Shown: positions 16,787 through 26,314 of the stretch, in pieces | Numbering within the stretch: position 1 is the stretch's first letter | Layout: each line of letters begins with the position of its first letter | Assembly: GCA_035999765.1 (NCBI GenBank) | Contig: CP108521.1 | Location: 5,642,001-5,706,000, forward strand | Direction: 5' to 3' | DNA from: Streptomyces sp. NBC_01231 | Lineage (GTDB): Bacteria; Actinomycetota; Actinomycetes; Streptomycetales; Streptomycetaceae | DNA length: 64,000 nucleotides | Position numbers and translations under genes: made by a program | The notes under the pieces: model-generated | Told to the model about the DNA's origin: nothing | Databases searched by the model: none | The model's input: only the letters and a program-made list of their open reading frames with translations

Positions 16787-18725
16787 CCGGGAGCTTGTTC
16801 TGGATGAGGTCCATGACCGTCGAGTCCGTCAGGGTCGTCACGTCTCCGAGCTGGCGGTTCTCGGCGACATCCCGCAGCAGCCGGCGCATGATCTTGCCGG
16901 AGCGGGTCTTCGGGAGCTCCGCGACCGGCAGGATCCGCTTGGGCTTGGCGATCGGGCCGAGGGCGGTGCCGACATGGTTGCGCAGGTCGGCGACGAGACC
17001 CTCGTCATCGGCGTCCGCCGTGCCGCGCAGGATGACGAAGGCGACGATCGCCTGGCCGGTGGTCTCGTCCGCGGCCCCGACCACGGCCGCCTCGGCGACC
17101 GACGGGTGGGACACCAGTGCCGACTCGACCTCGGTGGTGGAGATGTTGTGCCCGGACACGAGCATCACGTCGTCCACCCGGCCCAGCAGCCAGATGTCGC
17201 CGTCATCGTCCTTCTTCGCGCCGTCACCGGCGAAGTACTTGCCCTCGAAACGCGACCAGTACGTGTCGAGGAACCGCTGGTCGTCACCCCAGATGGTGCG
17301 CAGCATCGACGGCCACGGCTCGGTGAGCACGAGGTAGCCACCGCCGCCGTTGGGCACCTCGTTCGCCTCGTCGTCGACGACGGTCGCGGAGATGCCGGGC
17401 AGCGGGGTCTGCGCGGAGCCGGGCTTGGTCGCGGTGACGCCGGGCAGCGGCGAGATCATCATCGCGCCGGTCTCGGTCTGCCACCAGGTGTCCACGATCG
17501 GGGTCCGGTCGGCGCCGATGTGCTTGCGATACCAGATCCAGGCCTCGGGGTTGATGGGCTCGCCGACCGAGCCGAGCACCCTGAGGCTGCTGAGGTCGAA
17601 CTTCGCGGGGATGTCGTCGCCCCACTTCATGAACGTACGGATCGCGGTGGGAGCGGTGTACAGGATGGTGACCCCGTACTTCTGCACGATCTCCCAGAAG
17701 CGGCCCTGATGCGGGGTGTCCGGAGTGCCCTCGTACATGACCTGGGTCGCGCCGTTCGCCAGCGGCCCGTAGACGATGTACGAGTGGCCGGTGACCCAGC
17801 CGACGTCGGCGGTGCACCAGTAGACGTCGGTCTCCGGCTTCAGGTCGAAGACGGCGTGGTGGGTGTAGGCGGTCTGGGTGAGGTAGCCGCCGGAGGTGTG
17901 CAGGATGCCCTTCGGCTTACCCGTCGTGCCGGACGTGTACAGGATGAACAACGGCTGCTCGGCGTCGAACGCCTCGGGAACGTGCTCGGCGGACTGCCGC
18001 TCGACGATCTCGTGCCACCAGACGTCGTGAGCGTCGTTCCAGGCGACCTCCTGGCCGGTGCGGCGGACCACGAGAACGTGCTCGACGTTGCCGGCCTTCT
18101 CGACGGCCTCGTCGACGGCGGGTTTCAGCGCGGTCGGCTTGCCGCGCCGCCAGCCGCCGTCGGTGGTGATGACGACCTTGGCGTCGGCGTCCTGGATACG
18201 GGTCGCGAGGGCGTCGGCCGAGAAACCGCCGAACACGACGGAGTGCGCGGCGCCGATCCGGGCGCACGCGAGCATCGCGACGGCCGTCTCGGGGATCATC
18301 GGCATGTAGACGGCGACCCGGTCGCCCTTCTGGACTCCCAGCTCCAGCAGGGCGTTCGCGGCCTTGGAGACCTCGTCCTTGAGCTCGGCATAGGTGATCG
18401 CGCGGCTGTCGCCGGGCTCCCCCTCGAAGTGGATGGCGACCCGGTCGCCGTTCCCGCCTTCCACGTGCCGGTCCACGCAGTTGTACGCGACATTGAGCTC
18501 GCCGTCCTTGAACCACTTGGCGAACGGCGGGTTCGACCAGTCCAGGGTCTCGGTCGGCTCCTTGGCCCAGGTCAGCCGACGGGCCTGCTCGGCCCAGAAG
18601 CCCAGCCTGTCAGCCTTGGCCTGCTCATACGCCTCCGCGGTGACGTTGGCGTTCGCGGCCAGGTCGGCGGGCGGCGCGAACCTGCGCTCCTCACGCAGCA
18701 GGTTGGCCAGGCTTTCGTTGCTCAC
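16767..18725 (-). CDS. acs: Acetyl-CoA synthetase
   Basis: An ANL-superfamily enzyme making acetyl-CoA from acetate, ATP and CoA. The 652 residues match the family. The P-loop-like [11 protein letters not shown] motif, [10 protein letters not shown] and the hinge/C-terminal domain with [14 protein letters not shown] are all present. The catalytic Lys611 in RSGKIMRR is the residue typically acetylated to switch the enzyme off. GTG 18725 follows GGGAGA by about 8 nt; the 29-residue extension is non-coding. A DasR-like operator lies 86-102 bp upstream, suggesting control by aminosugar status. Confidence 0.96.
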   Translation of the reverse strand: MSNESLANLLREERRFAPPADLAANANVTAEAYEQAKADRLGFWAEQARRLTWAKEPTETLDWSNPPFAKWFKDGELNVAYNCVDRHVEGGNGDRVAIHFEGEPGDSRAITYAELKDEVSKAANALLELGVQKGDRVAVYMPMIPETAVAMLACARIGAAHSVVFGGFSADALATRIQDADAKVVITTDGGWRRGKPTALKPAVDEAVEKAGNVEHVLVVRRTGQEVAWNDAHDVWWHEIVERQSAEHVPEAFDAEQPLFILYTSGTTGKPKGILHTSGGYLTQTAYTHHAVFDLKPETDVYWCTADVGWVTGHSYIVYGPLANGATQVMYEGTPDTPHQGRFWEIVQKYGVTILYTAPTAIRTFMKWGDDIPAKFDLSSLRVLGSVGEPINPEAWIWYRKHIGADRTPIVDTWWQTETGAMMISPLPGVTATKPGSAQTPLPGISATVVDDEANEVPNGGGGYLVLTEPWPSMLRTIWGDDQRFLDTYWSRFEGKYFAGDGAKKDDDGDIWLLGRVDDVMLVSGHNISTTEVESALVSHPSVAEAAVVGAADETTGQAIVAFVILRGTADADDEGLVADLRNHVGTALGPIAKPKRILPVAELPKTRSGKIMRRLLRDVAENRQLGDVTTLTDSTVMDLIQNKLPAAPSED

Positions 18726-19033
18726 GACATCTCCCTTTCTCAGGGTTGTCCGTTGTGTCCCAGGCCACAGCTCATCAGACCCAGGGGTCCGGTGACAAGG
18801 GTCGACGGACAATTGGTTTAGACCTGTTGGGCGGCGATTCGATGGCCGGGGTCATCCGTACCCACGGACGCCGACCAGGCAGAGTTCAGTGCCTGTAACG
18901 CCTTTCACACTCCGGTGCCCGAGGTCCAGCCGTGACCGAGGCGTGGGGTGACTGGGGACGTGGGATGACCGAGGCGTGGGGTGGCCGTGACCTGAGCGAC
19001 GGTCAGCGACGGTCGCGGTCACCCCGTTTCGCC
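18726..19033. other. acs upstream region with short direct repeats
   Basis: It holds the acs promoter area with a dre-like site (18811-18827). An 18-bp direct repeat tgaccgaggcgtggggtg occurs at 18933-18950 and 18966-18983 with a 33-bp period, followed by two copies of agcgacggtc. No gene is supported. Confidence 0.6.
18811..18827 (-). promoter_or_regulatory. Candidate DasR operator (dre) upstream of acs
   Basis: On the minus strand the site reads ACAGGTCTAAACCAATT, differing at two positions from the dre pattern ACTGGTCTAGACCAATT as I remember it. DasR is the GntR-family repressor responding to glucosamine-6-phosphate. The spacing to the acs GTG (86 bp) suits an operator. The assignment is by pattern only. 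Confidence 0.5.
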
Positions 19034-21436
19034 TCACACCGACAGGTCCGCCGCCCGCACATGGTGGAAGACGCCGTCTCCGTCCGTCCCGGTGAGCAGA
19101 TACGCCTGCGCTTCCCCCACGTGGAAGTACATCCCGTGCAGTTCCAGCGCACCGTCCCGCAGAGCCCGGGTCACCGACTCATGGGCGCGCAGATGCTCCA
19201 GCTGCTGGACCACGTTGCTCAGACAGAGCTGCTCCACCGCGTCCGCGGGGGGCCGTCCGGCGAGCCGGGCCCACGGCCGGCTGTCGTCGGCCATGCGCTC
19301 CATGCTCGGCAGCCCGTGCCGCAGCCACCGCTTGAGCGGGGTCCGGGCGCCGCCGGGCTCGGAGTTGATCAGCGCCTGCATGGCCCCGCACCCGGAGTGC
19401 CCGCACACCGTGATGGATCGCACCCGCAGCACGTCCACCGCGTACTCGATCGCGGCGGACACCGAGTCGTCCCCGCTCTCCTCGCCGGGGAGGGGGACGA
19501 GGTTGCCCACGTTGCGCACCACGAAAAGGTCGCCTGGACCACTGGAGGTGATCATCGAGGTGACCAGTCGTGAGTCGGCGCAGGTGAGGAACAGCTGGGA
19601 GGGTCGCTGCCCGTCGCGTGCCAGCCGGGCCAGCTCGCCCCGCACGAGCGGTGCGGTGTTGCGCTGGAAGGCGCTGATGCCGCGCGCCAGGTCATGCCCG
19701 CTCGGCTCAGTGGACGAGCCCGGTCCGTCCGGGTGCGCGTCATGGGCCGGCGAGGCGGCGCACCGCGGGCGATCGCACTGGTGGTTGCGCCACGGTGTCC
19801 ATGGCCGGCATCGGCACCCGGCGGTGCTGGTCGCCGCCTGGGCGCTCCCGTCCTCGGTGAGCTGACCGGCCCTGCTTCCGGGCTCGCCGATCCGTACTCC
19901 GGCGCGGCGGCCGATGAGTTCGACGGAGCCCCCCTGCGCGGTGTGTGTCTTCTGCCAGTCCTGCAGCGACTCGTAGGCCGCGTGGTCCATGAACGACCCG
20001 TCCAACTCCACGACGGCGTGGGTACCTTGGGGCACGAGATGCAGGGCCCGAGAGAGTCGGGGCACCGCGAGGAACGTCAACTGGCCTCGTACATGGACGT
20101 AGTGGACTCCTTCCTTCGCGTCGTGTGCGATGCGGGTACGGGTCAGGCGGTGCAGGGCGACGGCAACGGCGACGGCGACGCCGAGCATCACGCCCGCCAG
20201 GACACCGAGCATGACCACGCCGAGTGTGGTGACGGCGTACACCAGCACCTCTCGGTGGCGCGTCACCGTGCGGATGTGGTGCAGGGACACCATCTGGATG
20301 CCGACGGCCATCACCAGGGCGGCGAGCGAGGCGAGCGGGATGAGCTCCAGGATCGGGACCAACAGCAGCGCGGCGACTACTACGAGAACGCCGTGCAGCA
20401 TCGTGGAGTTCCGGCTGACGGCACCGGCCTTCACATTCGCGGAACTTCGTACGGCGACCCCGGCGACCGGAAGTCCGCCGAGCGAGCCGGAGACGATGTT
20501 GGCGGCGCCCTGGCCGAGCAACTCGCGGTCCAGACCGGAGCGACCGACGCGGGCGGGCAGGCCGGGGCGGCCGGCCACCAGCTTGTCCACGGCGACCGCA
20601 CCGAGCAGTGACTGCACGCTGCACACCAGCGTGGTCGTGAGTACGGCGGCGACCAGGCCGAGTGCCGGGCCCTCGGGCAGTCCGGCCAGTGCGTGGCTGC
20701 TCCAGGACGGCAGGTCGACCCTGGGCAGGGTCAGTCCGGCGAGGTACGCGGTGACGGTGGCCCCGCCGACGGCGACGAGCGCCGCGGGCACCCTGCGCAG
20801 CAGCCGACCCGCCCGGCCGGGAATCCGCGGCCAGAGCAGCAACAGGGCCAGCGTCAGCACGCTCGTTGACGCGGCGGCCGGATGCAGGTGCGCCAACTGG
20901 GCGGGCAGCGCACGGAGGTTGTCGAGGACGGCGCTCTGCGGGGTGCCGCCGAGGACGATGTGCAGTTGGGCGACGGCGATGGTGACGCCGATACCGGCGA
21001 GCATGCCGTGCACGATGGCGGGGCTGACGGCCAGGGCCGTGCGGGCCACGCGAAGGCAGCCGAGGCCGAGTTGGGCGAGACCGGCGAGCACGGTGATGGC
21101 GCAGGTCGTCCGCCAGCCGTAGCGGTGGATGAGGTCGGCGGTGACCACGGTGAGCCCGGCGGCGGGGCCGCTGACCTGGAGCGGTGAGCCACCGAGCCGT
21201 CCGGCGACGATCCCGCCGACGGCGGCGGCGACGAGGCCGGCCTGGAGTGGCGCGCCGGTGGCGAGGGCGATGCCGAGGGACAGGGGGAGGGCGATCAGGA
21301 AGACCGCGATGGAGGCCGACACGTCGGCTCCCTCGATGCGGAAGCGGCGTGGTGGGGTCGGCGGTGGGCTGTGGGGTGGGTGGACGTGCTTCGTACGACT
21401 CGGGTCGGTGGTGCGGGTGGGGACGCAGGCTGACAT
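19034..21436 (-). CDS. SulP-family transporter fused to beta-carbonic anhydrase
   Basis: An 800-residue fusion. Residues about 35-420 form the SulP/SLC26 transporter domain (many membrane helices, with GPAAGLTVVTADLI and the LLGQGAANIVSGSLGGLPVAG motif), followed by a STAS-like domain (about 430-520, VVELDGSFMDHAAYESL). A low-complexity linker leads to a beta-carbonic anhydrase with zinc ligands Cys619 in CADSR, His680 and Cys683 in GHSGCGA. This suggests bicarbonate uptake coupled to CO2/HCO3- interconversion. ATG 21436 follows ggaggag; the longer frame adds only a basic tail. Similar fusions occur in other actinobacteria. Confidence 0.9.
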   Translation of the reverse strand: MSACVPTRTTDPSRTKHVHPPHSPPPTPPRRFRIEGADVSASIAVFLIALPLSLGIALATGAPLQAGLVAAAVGGIVAGRLGGSPLQVSGPAAGLTVVTADLIHRYGWRTTCAITVLAGLAQLGLGCLRVARTALAVSPAIVHGMLAGIGVTIAVAQLHIVLGGTPQSAVLDNLRALPAQLAHLHPAAASTSVLTLALLLLWPRIPGRAGRLLRRVPAALVAVGGATVTAYLAGLTLPRVDLPSWSSHALAGLPEGPALGLVAAVLTTTLVCSVQSLLGAVAVDKLVAGRPGLPARVGRSGLDRELLGQGAANIVSGSLGGLPVAGVAVRSSANVKAGAVSRNSTMLHGVLVVVAALLLVPILELIPLASLAALVMAVGIQMVSLHHIRTVTRHREVLVYAVTTLGVVMLGVLAGVMLGVAVAVAVALHRLTRTRIAHDAKEGVHYVHVRGQLTFLAVPRLSRALHLVPQGTHAVVELDGSFMDHAAYESLQDWQKTHTAQGGSVELIGRRAGVRIGEPGSRAGQLTEDGSAQAATSTAGCRCRPWTPWRNHQCDRPRCAASPAHDAHPDGPGSSTEPSGHDLARGISAFQRNTAPLVRGELARLARDGQRPSQLFLTCADSRLVTSMITSSGPGDLFVVRNVGNLVPLPGEESGDDSVSAAIEYAVDVLRVRSITVCGHSGCGAMQALINSEPGGARTPLKRWLRHGLPSMERMADDSRPWARLAGRPPADAVEQLCLSNVVQQLEHLRAHESVTRALRDGALELHGMYFHVGEAQAYLLTGTDGDGVFHHVRAADLSV

Positions 21437-21717
21437 GTTCCCGTCTCCTCCGGGGCGGCGCGGTCGCGGATTGCGGCCGTGGGGCACGGCGTACAGCGGC
21501 GGGATGGATCAACTCTTGGTAAACGAATCGTAATGCAGAGTAAAGGTCAAGCATGGGCTTTAGCGGCAAATGGGGTAAGAAATCACCTCGATGAGTGAAC
21601 CAGGCTTTTTATCGGCTTGTCGTATTAATTCATTTTCTTTCTCGTGTGACCTTGGCGGCGCATCACACCGCACACGCCCTCATCGGCGTCGGTCCGAGAG
21701 AAAGAAGGTGGGCGGAC
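21437..21717. other. AT-rich divergent promoter region
   Basis: The stretch 21515-21650 is markedly richer in A/T than its neighbours (for example tcgtattaattcattttctt) and separates the divergent SulP-carbonic anhydrase and deacetylase-like genes. It is the likely promoter region for both. No individual boxes are claimed. Confidence 0.5.
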
Positions 21718-22989
21718 ATGGCCGTCACCCAGAGGATCATCGCGGGCACCGTGGCCGCCGGGGCCTGTGCCGCGTCGCTCGCCGGTTGCGCGATCGGTAC
21801 CGACGGCGCCGAGTCAGGGGCGCAGGGCGCGCAGAAGGCGAAACCGGCCCAGGCGCCGCCCAAGAGCATCGTCCGCCTGATCGGCGACGGCTCGACCGCG
21901 TACACCGGGGCGCAGCCGCACCTGTCGAGACCCCAACGTCTCAAGCACGGCCAGAAGCCCCCGCAGTTCGTGGTGTTCTCCTGGGACGGCGCCGGCGAGG
22001 ACAGCCAGCGGCTGTTCTCCCACTTCCGCAAGGTCGCCAAGGAGAACGACGCGACGATGACCTACTTCCTCAGCGGCGTGTACGTGCTGCCGACGGAGAA
22101 GCGCGACCTCTACCGGCCCCCGCAGCACTCTCCGGGCCGCTCGGACATCGGCTTCAACGACGAGCAGGGCATCGCCGACACCGTGAAGCAGTTGCGTCTG
22201 GCGTGGCTGGAGGGCAACGAGATCGGTACCCACTTCAACGGTCACTTCTGCGGCAGCGGCGGCGGCGTCGGCGAGTGGTCGGTGGATGACTGGAAGGACG
22301 AGATCGCCCAGGCGAAGCAGTTCGTGAGGTCCTGGAAGACCAACACCGGCATGAAGAAGGCCTCGCCGCTGCCCTTCGACTACGACAAGGAGCTCGTCGG
22401 CGCCCGCACGCCCTGTCTGGAGGGCCAGGAGAACTTCATGAAGGCGGCCCGCGATCTGGGCTTCCGTTACGACACCAGCGGTGTCAACAACCAGGTCTGG
22501 CCGAAGAAGAGAAACGGCCTGTGGGATCTGTCGATGCAGCTCGTGCCCTTCCCCGGGCACTCCTACGAGCAGTTGACCATGGACTACAACTACATGGTCA
22601 ACCAGTCCGGCACCAGGACCCAGGGAGACCCCGGCAAGTACGCCTACTGGGGCGACCAGATGCGCGACAGCCTGCTCACGGGTTTCCACCGGGCCTACGA
22701 CGGCAATCGCGCGCCCCTGATCATCGGCAACCACTTCGAGTCGTGGAACGGCGGCACCTACATGCGGGCCGTCGAGGAGGTCGTCCAGCGGGTCTGCAAC
22801 AAGCCGGACGTGCGCTGTGTGTCCTTCAGGCAACTCGCCGACTGGCTGGACGCCCAGGACCCGACGACCCTTCACAAGCTGCGCGCCCTGAACGTCGGCG
22901 AGGCCCCGCAGCAGGGCTGGACGTCCTTCCTGTCGGGCCGCCCCGCCCCGGCCCCGAAGGGCGTGCCCGGGGCGCCGGCGGCCAAGTAG
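21718..22989 (+). CDS. Polysaccharide deacetylase-like lipoprotein
   Basis: A 423-residue exported lipoprotein. The signal peptide ends in lipobox LAGC (Cys24). The remainder resembles the NodB/CE4 polysaccharide deacetylase fold: an aspartate in FSWDGAGED, an H-x3-H metal motif in GTHFNGH, an arginine motif in GARTPCLEG, and a late IIGNHFESWNGG. The motifs are divergent, so the substrate (wall glycan or other) is unknown. ATG 21718 is preferred because the signal peptide starts there and agaaggtgg precedes it. It converges on the ATPase gene across a minisatellite. Confidence 0.75.
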   Translation: MAVTQRIIAGTVAAGACAASLAGCAIGTDGAESGAQGAQKAKPAQAPPKSIVRLIGDGSTAYTGAQPHLSRPQRLKHGQKPPQFVVFSWDGAGEDSQRLFSHFRKVAKENDATMTYFLSGVYVLPTEKRDLYRPPQHSPGRSDIGFNDEQGIADTVKQLRLAWLEGNEIGTHFNGHFCGSGGGVGEWSVDDWKDEIAQAKQFVRSWKTNTGMKKASPLPFDYDKELVGARTPCLEGQENFMKAARDLGFRYDTSGVNNQVWPKKRNGLWDLSMQLVPFPGHSYEQLTMDYNYMVNQSGTRTQGDPGKYAYWGDQMRDSLLTGFHRAYDGNRAPLIIGNHFESWNGGTYMRAVEEVVQRVCNKPDVRCVSFRQLADWLDAQDPTTLHKLRALNVGEAPQQGWTSFLSGRPAPAPKGVPGAPAAK

Positions 22990-23142
22990 CGGTAGCGGTC
23001 TGACCGGTGTCACGAAGCGGTAGCGGTTGCGGTCAGGCCTTGGTCACGAAGCGGTAGCGGTAGCGGTCAGGGCCTTGGTCACGAAGCCTTAGCGGGCAGG
23101 CCGTTGGCACAAGTGCCGGTAGCGGTCCCGCCCTTGTCACGA
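22988..23142. repeat. Minisatellite, about 34-bp unit, five degenerate copies
   Basis: Copies of agcggtagcggt...ggtcaggccttggtcacga follow one another. The anchor tcacga recurs at 23010, 23044, 23079 and 23137. It fills almost all the gap between two convergent genes and starts in the stop codon of the lipoprotein gene. Confidence 0.75.
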
Positions 23143-23158
23143 GGTCGGATGGCGGCCG

Positions 23159-24139
23159 TCAGACCGTCGCCACGACACTCTCGCCGAGCACGAAGGAGGG
23201 GTCGACCTGCGCCGCAAGATCGGCCCCGGTGCGCTCGTTGCCCCACGACTGGGCGTTCTTCAGATGGAAGTGCACCATCTGGCGCGTGTAGCGCTCCCAG
23301 TCGCGCAGTTCGTACGTCGCGTCGGCGGCCGTCCGCAGTCGGTGCAGGGCGCGGCGGTTGACGTCCTCCAGGAGCTCGAACCGGGGCGGCCGGCCCTTCT
23401 CCAGTGCGCGCACCCAGTCCGAGTGCCCGACCGTCACGAGCAGGTCGTCCCCGACTTCGGAGCGGAGGAAGTCGAGGTCGTCCTGGCCCTGCACCTTGTT
23501 GCCGACGACCTTCAGGACGACGCCGAAGTCGCGGGCGTACTCCTTGTACTGGCGATAGACGGAGACTCCCTTCCGGGTCGGCTCGGCGACGAGGAACGTG
23601 ATGTCGAAACGGGTGAACATGCCGGAGGCGAAGGAGTCCGAGCCGGCCGTCATGTCGACCACGACATACTCGTCGGGGCCGTCCACCAGGTGGTTCAGGA
23701 ACAGCTCCACCGCTCCCGTCTTGGAGTGGTAGCAGGCGACCCCCAGGTCGGCGTCCGTGAAGGAGCCCGTGACCATCAAACGGACGGTGTCACCCTCGAG
23801 TTCCACCGGCCGTGCGCAGGAGTCGTAGACCGGATTGCCCTCGCCCAGCCGCAGCAGCCGGGAGCCCTCGCCGGGCGGGGTCGTCTTGATCATCGTGTCG
23901 GCGGAGGCGATGCGCGGGTTCGAGCCGCGCAGGTAGTCCTTGATCAGCGGCAGCCGCTCGCCCATGGCGGGCAGCGCCGCAGCCTGCGCCTCGTCCAGGC
24001 CGAGAGCCGGGCCAAGATGCTGGTTGATGTCGGCGTCGACGGCGACGACCGGCGCGCCGGCGGTCGCGAGGTGGCGGATGAACAGGGAGGACAGAGTGGT
24101 CTTGCCGCTGCCGCCCTTCCCGACGAAAGCAATTTTCAT
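23159..24139 (-). CDS. CooC/MinD-type P-loop ATPase
   Basis: A 326-residue SIMIBI-class ATPase starting MKIAFVGKGGSGKTT (deviant Walker A, residues 7-15), with VDADINQHLGPALG and VVVDMTAGSDSFASG motifs. This layout resembles CooC/NifH-like metallocentre ATPases more than ParA partition proteins. No metalloenzyme gene is adjacent, so the client is unknown. ATG 24139 is chosen because homologous sequence begins there, although the ribosome site is weak; a 21-residue extension is possible. It is divergent from the Fic-like gene, and the pair is conserved next to the HAD/ssd genes. Confidence 0.82.
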   Translation of the reverse strand: MKIAFVGKGGSGKTTLSSLFIRHLATAGAPVVAVDADINQHLGPALGLDEAQAAALPAMGERLPLIKDYLRGSNPRIASADTMIKTTPPGEGSRLLRLGEGNPVYDSCARPVELEGDTVRLMVTGSFTDADLGVACYHSKTGAVELFLNHLVDGPDEYVVVDMTAGSDSFASGMFTRFDITFLVAEPTRKGVSVYRQYKEYARDFGVVLKVVGNKVQGQDDLDFLRSEVGDDLLVTVGHSDWVRALEKGRPPRFELLEDVNRRALHRLRTAADATYELRDWERYTRQMVHFHLKNAQSWGNERTGADLAAQVDPSFVLGESVVATV

Positions 24140-24240
24140 GTTCACCAAGAGTAGTGGCTTGATAGCTGTGAGTGGCAGGAGGGCGTGAAGAAGACCACTC
24201 ATTCGTGGCGTGCGTGGCTGTCATGCGTAGGGTCGTACCT

Positions 24241-25065
24241 ATGAGTACGACAGGCGCGGCCGCCGATCCGCTCGCGGCCCTGGGCGAGCTGCCCGGTGTG
24301 GACGAATCCGTGGAATCCGTGCGCAAGTCCGTGGACCGTGTCTACGGACACCGGGTCATGCGGCGCCGCAGCAACGCGATCACCTCCGAGGCCGCCCTGC
24401 GCGGAGCCCGCGGTTCGGCGGCGCTGTCCGGTGCGGACTGGGCCCTCGAAGAGGTGCGTCGGCGCACCGACTTCAGCGGTGACGACGAGGCGCGCGTGGT
24501 GGGCGCGGCCCTGCGGCTGACCGCCGAGGCGGGGCAGCTGCTGTCCATCTGGCGGCAGTCGCCGCTGCGGGTGCTGGCCCGGCTGCACCTGGTGGCGGCC
24601 GCGGCCAAGGGTGACGAGGTCGGGCGTCCGCGGCAGGAGGGCGAGCCGGTCGACGAGCCGCTCGTCGAGCTGCAGCCGCCGGGTGCGGCGGAGGTCTCCG
24701 GCCGTCTGGAGGGGCTCGCCGAACTGATCATCGCGGGCGGTTCGGCCCCCGCGCTGGTCACGGCCGCCGTCGTGCACGGCGAACTCCTCGCTCTCAGGCC
24801 CTTCACCTCACACAACGGCCTGGTCGCGCGCGCGGCCGAGCGCATCGTCCTGGTCGGCAGTGGACTGGATCCCAAGTCCGTGTGTCCGGCGGAGGTGGGC
24901 CACGCCGAACTGGGGCGCGCCTCCTATCTCGCGGCCCTCGACGGTTATGTCTCCGGCACTCCGGAGGGCATGGTCGCCTGGATCGCCCACTGCGGCCGGT
25001 CGATCGAGCTGGGCGCGCGTGAGTCGACGGCGGTGTGCGAGGCGCTGCAACGCGGGGCGGCGTAG
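24241..25065 (+). CDS. Degenerate Fic-like helical protein
   Basis: A 274-residue mainly helical protein often labelled 'oxidoreductase' without support. The segment VVHGELLALRPFTSHNGLVARAAER resembles the Fic active-site region H-P-F-x-x-G-N-G-R-x-x-R. However, the catalytic His is Arg, the first Gly is His and the first Arg is Leu, so AMP-transfer activity is unlikely. ATG 24241 is the start giving the conserved N-terminus (MSTTGAAADPL). A strong terminator follows. A homologue sits in the same place near ssd in mycobacteria. Confidence 0.65.
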   Translation: MSTTGAAADPLAALGELPGVDESVESVRKSVDRVYGHRVMRRRSNAITSEAALRGARGSAALSGADWALEEVRRRTDFSGDDEARVVGAALRLTAEAGQLLSIWRQSPLRVLARLHLVAAAAKGDEVGRPRQEGEPVDEPLVELQPPGAAEVSGRLEGLAELIIAGGSAPALVTAAVVHGELLALRPFTSHNGLVARAAERIVLVGSGLDPKSVCPAEVGHAELGRASYLAALDGYVSGTPEGMVAWIAHCGRSIELGARESTAVCEALQRGAA

Positions 25066-25086
25066 GGAGAGTCCCGGAAAAGGGTT

Positions 25087-25114
25087 GCGGCGGTACGAGG
25101 ATTCGTACCGCCGC
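25087..25114 (+). terminator. Strong terminator after the Fic-like gene
   Basis: GCGGCGGTACGA (25087-25098) and TCGTACCGCCGC (25103-25114) form a perfect 12-bp stem with a GGAT tetraloop, 21 bp after the stop codon. Confidence 0.85.
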
Positions 25115-25416
25115 TGGCATGTTCACCGGGGTACCAAGCGTCCTCGATGTATTGCCCATCAGGTCGGGAACTTCGCCCGTCCCTGGTGTGGCTGGCCCGT
25201 AATCGACGGGTCGACGTCGCGTGGGTGCCCGGTGTTCATGCTCGGTCCGTGGGGCCGTGTGCGTGTTTGAAGGTGATCCTCTCGGATGTCCTTGGTCTCG
25301 CGGGCCGTTAACTTCTTTGTACTCCAGGGCCGGAGCAAGCGGAACCCCTGACCGTGGTTCTTTACTCTTGGGTCAGAAAAGCCGCTAAACGGGCACGATT
25401 GTGGACGCCTGCGCGG
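25115..25416. other. 300-bp gene-free stretch between convergent genes
   Basis: I see no gene, repeat or strong hairpin here apart from a small CCCGT/ACGGG dyad near 25197-25211. Confidence 0.5.
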
Positions 25417-26250
25417 TCAGGCCGGAGCCGAACGGCGCCGGTTCGCGTACCAGACGAGCCCGGCGGTGGCCGCCGCGGCACCTATCGCGGCGACCGCGAC
25501 AAGAGCTGGACGGGGCGGTACGGAGAAAGCGGGGAACCGCTGCTTGAGCCGGACCGGCCGGTGGAAATCGAGAATCGGCCACCCGCGCGCGAGCGCCTCG
25601 CGGCGCAACGCACGGTCCGGGTTCACCGCATGGGGGCGGCCGACTGCCTCCAGCATCGGCAGGTCGGTCGCCGAGTCGCTGTAGGCGTAGCAGCGGTCGA
25701 GGTCGTACCCCTCGGACTCGGCCAGCTCCTTGACCGCCTCGGCCTTCGTCGGGCCGTACGCGTAGTACTCCACCTCTCCGGTGAAGCAGCCGTCGTCGCC
25801 CACCACCATGCGGGTCGCCACCACGCGGTCCGCGCCGAGCAGTTCGCCGATCGGCTCGACCACCTCGGTACCCGACGTGGACACGATCACGACGTCCCGG
25901 CCGGCCGTGTGGTGTTCCTCGATGAGGGAGGCGGCCTCGTCGTAGATGATCGGGTCGATGAGGTCGTGCAGGGTCTCGGCGACGATCTCCTTGACCTGCT
26001 GGACGTTCCAGCCGCGCACCAGCGCGGACAGATACTCGCGGGTGCGTTCCATCTGGTCGTGGTCCATACCGCCCACGAGGAAGACGAACTGGGCATAGGC
26101 GGTGCGCAGGGCGGCCCTGCGGTTGATCAGTCCGCCTTGGTAGAACGACTTGCTGAAGGTGAGCGTGCTCGACTTCGCAATGACCGTCTTGTCCAGGTCA
26201 AAGAAGGCCGCTGTGCGGGGCAAGGAGTGGTTTTCCACAACCCCGAGCAT
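25417..26250 (-). CDS. HAD-IB family phosphatase with C-terminal membrane anchor
   Basis: A 277-residue haloacid-dehalogenase-like hydrolase. Motif I is FFDLDKT (nucleophile Asp18, Asp20), motif II VIVSTSGTE, a conserved lysine in YGPTKAEAV, and motif IV SDSATDLPML. This places it in the SerB-like HAD-IB group. A hydrophobic helix near the end (ALVAVAAIGAAAATAGLVWYAN) is followed by RRR, suggesting membrane tethering by the C-terminus. The substrate is unknown. ATG 26250 is chosen as the first start close to the conserved domain. It is divergent from ssd. Confidence 0.85.
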   Translation of the reverse strand: MLGVVENHSLPRTAAFFDLDKTVIAKSSTLTFSKSFYQGGLINRRAALRTAYAQFVFLVGGMDHDQMERTREYLSALVRGWNVQQVKEIVAETLHDLIDPIIYDEAASLIEEHHTAGRDVVIVSTSGTEVVEPIGELLGADRVVATRMVVGDDGCFTGEVEYYAYGPTKAEAVKELAESEGYDLDRCYAYSDSATDLPMLEAVGRPHAVNPDRALRREALARGWPILDFHRPVRLKQRFPAFSVPPRPALVAVAAIGAAAATAGLVWYANRRRSAPA

Positions 26251-26314
26251 AGGCGCAGCCCATTCGGCGTAAGGTGGGCGCGTTGGTTTGCCTGGGAGGG
26301 CTCTCGGGTACACC

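Noticed and set aside
15747..18821. A 1024-codon open frame on the plus strand across nhaA and acs
   Set aside because: It spans two well-supported genes and their terminator in antisense, with amino acid content typical of non-coding GC-rich DNA.
22988..23142. Possible CRISPR array
   Set aside because: The units are degenerate, nearly contiguous, and lack uniform unique spacers; no cas genes are present.
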